Shown here: positions 15,221 through 18,041 of the stretch, piece by piece | Layout: every line of letters begins with the position of its first letter | Position numbering within the stretch: the stretch's first letter is position 1 | NCBI GenBank assembly: GCA_963662375.2 | Contig: CAXXRP010000007.1 | Coordinates: forward strand, 1 to 18,041 | DNA from: UBA11612 sp963662375 | GTDB lineage: Bacteria; Pseudomonadota; Alphaproteobacteria; Rhodospirillales; Rhodospirillaceae | Length of the DNA: 18,041 bases | Reading direction: 5' to 3' | Program-made: the position numbers and the translations under genes | The notes under the pieces: generated by a model | What the model was told of the DNA's origin: nothing | Databases searched by the model: none | Seen by the model: the letters and a program-made list of their open reading frames with translations, nothing else

Positions 15221-15928
15221 CTATACACTCGACGCCGCTTCCAGGTCGGCCGTGGTTATCGTTAATTGGAGTTGGTAGAGGCCGGTATCGGCCGGGCCGC
15301 TGGCGCCGGCGGCGATAAGGACCTCGTCCGACAGGGCCGTTCGGCACAGCTCAGAGAATGCGGCCTGGTCGCCCCAGCCTTCCACCATCAAGACCCAGCG
15401 TGGAATCCGGTTGGGCTCGGTTCGTGCCTTGCGCTCGGCCGTATCGACGGCGCTGGCTGCCGTATCGGCGACCAAGAGGTGGGCGCCGACTATGATGCCG
15501 TTGGCCGCGAGCGCCGGCAATATCCGGTGCGACAGCGTTTCGATGTGCCGGGCGGCGCTGTCATCCGGGACGTCATAGCGCCAAGTTGATATCAGACCGC
15601 CTTGCCCCGTGCCGAAGGTCGCCACGACCCGGCAGAGAGACCGGGCGACCCGGCTGAAGCGTTTGACGACCGCGCTGGTCCACGGTGTCGGGTCATTGAG
15701 CCGCGCCTGGTAGTCTGGACCGGCGACGACCCGGGGCGTGCGGGCTTCGTAAAGGTTGAAATACTCAAGGTCGGCACGAACCGCCAGATAACGCCGGCCG
15801 CGCAGGAATCCGGGTATCCCGACGCGCTCCGGCATGTGTTCCTGACCGTGCCAGGCATAGAAGTCCGCGCGCGCCTCCGGCGCGATATCGTGCCAGATCG
15901 CTATTGCTCCTTCGCCGATCAGACTCAT
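15221..15928 (-). CDS. DUF4286-like protein, EthD/dimeric alpha-beta barrel type
   Basis: This 235-aa protein starts at the ATG at 15928 with GGAGAGG just upstream; the frame stays open to 16021 but those 31 residues are not family-like. The N-terminal part (AIWHDIAPEARADFYAWHGQ, then EHMPERVGIPGFLRGRRYLA and EYFNLYEA) matches proteins annotated as DUF4286, with a ferredoxin-like fold. A second half-repeat follows from about residue 110 (GLISTWRYDVPDDSAA). Activity is unknown; relatives may bind or turn over small organic compounds. It is divergent from the IclR gene, so it may be a target of that regulator. Confidence 0.75.
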   Translation of the reverse strand: MSLIGEGAIAIWHDIAPEARADFYAWHGQEHMPERVGIPGFLRGRRYLAVRADLEYFNLYEARTPRVVAGPDYQARLNDPTPWTSAVVKRFSRVARSLCRVVATFGTGQGGLISTWRYDVPDDSAARHIETLSHRILPALAANGIIVGAHLLVADTAASAVDTAERKARTEPNRIPRWVLMVEGWGDQAAFSELCRTALSDEVLIAAGASGPADTGLYQLQLTITTADLEAASSV

Positions 15929-16003
15929 CAGCCTCTCCGATTTTGCGGTCCCCTCCCATGAGAAGGGCGCTCCGCAGCGTAACTGAAAACCTATTCCAAT
16001 TCT

Positions 16004-16014
16004 GAAACAGTTTC
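16004..16014. promoter_or_regulatory. Possible IclR operator in the divergent promoter region
   Basis: GAAAC and GTTTC flank a central A as an exact 11-bp palindrome, 34 bp before the IclR start and 75 bp before the divergent DUF4286-like gene. TATACA at 16015-16020 directly after it could be a -10 box for the IclR operon. IclR-family proteins often bind such palindromes in divergent promoters. No experimental consensus was used. Confidence 0.4.
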
Positions 16015-16048
16015 TATACACTGTATCGGGTTGCTAGGAAAATAGTCG

Positions 16049-16885
16049 ATGACAGTCGCCGCGGTCGAGCGTTGCTTGAGCCTTATTGAAACCCTTGCCG
16101 GAGAACCGGAGCCGGTTGAGCTGGTGGAGCTGGCGAGACGCGTCGGTTTGCCGAACAGCGCGGCGCACCGGACGCTTTCAACCCTAGTCGCACGCGGGTG
16201 GGTGGTTCAGGATGCGGCCAGCCAGAATTATTCCCTATCGCTTCAGTTGAGCACCCTCGCATTTCGCGATCTGGAAGCGCGCGCGGTTCCGGATATCGTG
16301 CAAACCGTGCTGAATGGGCTGGCCCGGCGCACTCACGAATACTGCCGGCTGGCCATCGTCGAGGGCGAGGAGCTGGTTTGGGTTGCGCGCGCGCAGGGCG
16401 CGACCGTGGGCTTGCGCTATGACCCGGACATGGGACACGAGCTTGTTCTTCACGCAACAGCCAACGGTAAAGCGTGGCTCGCGACGTTACCGGAGGCCGA
16501 CGCGCTGCGGATCGTTTGTGCACGTGGTTTCGACGCTGCACGTCCGCTCGGACCGCGGGCCATTAAAGATGTCGACGAGCTGCGGCGCCACCTCGCCGAA
16601 ACGAGGTCGCGCGGTTATGCAACGGCGATCGAAGAGGCCGAGGCCGGAACGGCGGTGGTCGCGGTGCCGTTTTTTTGCAACGAAACCGATGCGGCCTCGG
16701 CGGCCGGCACGATCAGCGTAGCCGGGCCGCTGGCGCGGATCAGGCCTGAGCGATTCGAGGAACTGAGCCGCGAGCTACATGACGCCGCCAAAGAGGTTAC
16801 CGCGCTGTGGCCGCTTCGAAGCCGGCAGCGCGGCGTCCGGGTGCCGGGGGCTGACTCGAGGGACCCCGAAACGGTGTACGCGTGA
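16049..16885 (+). CDS. IclR family transcriptional regulator
   Basis: The 278-aa protein has an N-terminal winged helix-turn-helix (residues about 3-62: AAVERCLSLIETLAG, then LVELARRVGLPNSAAHRTLS and TLVARGWV). A GAF-like IclR ligand-binding domain follows at about 75-250, with HATANGKAWLATLP, then RSRGYATAIEEAEAGTAVVA and AGTISVAGPLARI. The last 25 residues are an extra, probably disordered tail. It likely senses a small aromatic or organic acid-type ligand, but which one cannot be read. Its stop overlaps the permease GTG by 4 nt (GTGA), so it is cotranscribed with the transporter it probably controls, and may also regulate the divergent DUF4286-like gene. Confidence 0.93.
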   Translation: MTVAAVERCLSLIETLAGEPEPVELVELARRVGLPNSAAHRTLSTLVARGWVVQDAASQNYSLSLQLSTLAFRDLEARAVPDIVQTVLNGLARRTHEYCRLAIVEGEELVWVARAQGATVGLRYDPDMGHELVLHATANGKAWLATLPEADALRIVCARGFDAARPLGPRAIKDVDELRRHLAETRSRGYATAIEEAEAGTAVVAVPFFCNETDAASAAGTISVAGPLARIRPERFEELSRELHDAAKEVTALWPLRSRQRGVRVPGADSRDPETVYA

Positions 16886-17649
16886 GCCACCGATCCTTGC
16901 GAAAGGTATACGAGCCGGCGCTATGGTTTGCCGGGCTGCTGATACTTTGGGAGGTTCTGGTCCGGGTCTCTCAAGTTCAGTCGTTCATTCTGCCGGCGCC
17001 GTCGGAATTCCTGGTCAGGATCTACGAGGACTCCGATCGCCTGCTGCTGCATGGGGCGATAACGACCAAACTGATCATCTACGGTTTCTTCGCAGGTGCG
17101 GTGCCAGGCGTGGTGTTTGGCTATCTGATCGCTAACTTTCGGGCTTGCGAGCGTTTCCTCTATCCGCTGGTTGTGTTCATTCAGGGCCTGCCGAAGATTA
17201 CACTGGCGCCGCTACTTCTTGTGTGGTTCGGGTTTAGCGAGTTCCCGAAGATTTTGCTGACGTCGCTGATAACGTTCTTCCCGGTGCTGGTAGACAGCGT
17301 GGCCGGCTTCAAATCCGTGGACTATCGCCACTACTATTTGAGCCGGTCGACGGGGGCCTCATGGTGGCAGACATTTCGGCTGTTCCAGCTTCCGTCCGCT
17401 GCGCCAAACATCTTTTCGGGATTCAAGATCACGATCGTCATCGCGGTTACGGTTGTGATCGTCGTCGAATGGCTGAACTCCCAGAACGGCCTCGGATATA
17501 TCGTCCTGCGCGCGATGGATGGCAATGATACGCCGCTCATTTTTGCGGTGCTCGTGGTTGCTTCGACCATTGGCGTGCTGCTGAACTACGGCGTCATCGT
17601 CTTGGAAAACCTTCTCCTGCCATGGCGGCGAAGAGCTGGAGAGCAATAG
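16882..17649 (+). CDS. ABC transporter permease, SsuC/ThiX-type
   Basis: This 255-aa inner-membrane protein starts at a GTG overlapping the IclR stop. It has about six hydrophobic segments, starting at residues 12-30 and 62-84. The cytoplasmic EAA-like loop is at about 155-175 (STGASWWQTFRLFQLPSAAP), where the ATPase docks. The order LPAPSEFLVRIYED followed by FIQGLPKITLAPLLLVWFG is typical of permeases for nitrate, taurine, sulfonate or pyrimidine-precursor importers. The ATPase gene is not in this window, and the binding-protein gene downstream is interrupted, so transport cannot be complete from what is seen. The substrate is unknown. Confidence 0.93.
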   Translation: MSHRSLRKVYEPALWFAGLLILWEVLVRVSQVQSFILPAPSEFLVRIYEDSDRLLLHGAITTKLIIYGFFAGAVPGVVFGYLIANFRACERFLYPLVVFIQGLPKITLAPLLLVWFGFSEFPKILLTSLITFFPVLVDSVAGFKSVDYRHYYLSRSTGASWWQTFRLFQLPSAAPNIFSGFKITIVIAVTVVIVVEWLNSQNGLGYIVLRAMDGNDTPLIFAVLVVASTIGVLLNYGVIVLENLLLPWRRRAGEQ

Positions 17650-17730
17650 TTGAAGCAGATTTCAAAGGAGGCCGGGGTTGAGAACGCCGGAAGAAGTTAG
17701 TCGTAACCTGAACACGCAAGGGAGGCATAA

Positions 17731-17864
17731 ATGAAACATCTAACAACGAGTCTAGCAGTTGTATTCGCGGCGACTCTCGCCGTAACGACATCCGCCGGCG
17801 TTAGTGCCGCGGACAAGATCAAGCTGACGATGAACTGGACGGCCGATTCGGCCCATTTGGGTTT
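17731..17864 (+). pseudogene. Substrate-binding protein of the ABC transporter, 5' fragment cut by an IS
   Basis: An ATG with GGGAGG upstream starts a Sec signal peptide, MKHLTTSLAVVFAATLAV and following, with likely cleavage at VSA-ADK. Mature residues KIKLTMNWTADSAHLGF match the N-terminus of NMT1/THI5-like binding proteins, whose KL.LNW....HAGF start is well known. After residue 44 or 45 the frame passes into IS sequence and stops at 17919, giving a 62-residue dead-end product. An intact protein would be about 300-340 residues. The remainder may lie beyond the IS outside this window. Confidence 0.85.
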
Positions 17865-18041
17865 TGGCCTGCCCCCGATTAGTGGTCCAGCGCTTAAGTT
17901 AGAGTTTGGCGCGGGTTAAGTTGATGGGCCAACCGTAGCCCATCAACAGCGTAGGTTGGCCCCTCAACGTTTGGCAAGATGGTTTCTGGGGCCGGCGGTC
18001 TGTATCCGAGCGAGCTATGCGGCCGGATGGTATTGTAGTGA
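17865..18041 (-). mobile_element. IS3-family insertion sequence, right end (partial)
   Basis: The terminal sequence TGGCCTGCCCCCGATTAGTG begins exactly where the binding-protein reading frame is lost. It has the TG start and CTGCCCCCG-like terminal repeat I recall for IS3-family (IS407-like) elements. The transposase tail is encoded on the minus strand just inside. The other end and the target duplication lie outside the window. Confidence 0.85.
17894..18041 (-). CDS. IS3-family transposase OrfB, C-terminal fragment
   Basis: On the minus strand the window edge reads HYNTIRPHSSLGYRPPAPET then ILPNVEGPTYAVDGLRLAHQ and a short tail ending at the TAA at 17894-17896. The block NTIRPHSSLGYRPPAPE is the hallmark C-terminus of IS3-family DDE transposases. 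It carries no stop codons in this part, so this copy looks intact, unlike the decayed fragment at positions 1-91. The catalytic residues are outside the window. Confidence 0.9.
   Translation of the reverse strand, partial: HYNTIRPHSSLGYRPPAPETILPNVEGPTYAVDGLRLAHQLNPRQTLT

Overview
The window comes from an alphaproteobacterial chromosome, probably Rhodospirillales-like. The right two thirds (about 6.1-17.9 kb) is GC-rich. It carries a typical alphaproteobacterial gene run: tRNA-Thr, a small Arg-rich protein, dcd, murA, a DUF2948 gene, hisG, a UPF0262 gene, infA, maf, rng, yacG and tRNA-Phe. Several genes overlap by 4-8 nt, as expected of cotranscribed genes. They serve nucleotide supply, peptidoglycan precursor synthesis, histidine synthesis, translation initiation and RNA processing. 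hisD, which I recall next to hisG in many relatives, is absent. A 25-bp tandem duplication lies at the UPF0262 gene start just after hisG.

The left third (about 0.1-6.1 kb) is visibly AT-richer and looks like one or two small integrative elements or their remains. It has two unrelated tyrosine recombinases. The first (873-2063) is preceded by an overlapping excisionase-like gene and ends inside a sequence that resembles a tRNA 3' end. The second (4842-6029) points away from tRNA-Thr(GGT), starts 94 bp from the tRNA 3' end, and is tail-to-tail with a second excisionase-like gene. Between them lie a conserved mobile-element protein of unknown function, a coiled-coil plus winged-helix-like protein with a strong terminator, and small unknown ORFs. 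No replication, capsid or conjugation genes were recognised, so this may be a minimal or satellite-type element or a decayed island. Position 1-91 holds a broken IS3-type transposase fragment.

After tRNA-Phe come a hicB antitoxin with only the 3' end of its hicA toxin, an RhlE-type DEAD-box helicase, a 51-aa membrane protein, a DUF4286-like gene, and a divergent operon. That operon encodes an IclR regulator, an ABC permease and the start of an NMT1/THI5-type substrate-binding protein. The binding-protein gene is cut after about 44 codons by an IS3-family element at 17865 that runs out of the window. The transporter as seen here is therefore broken.
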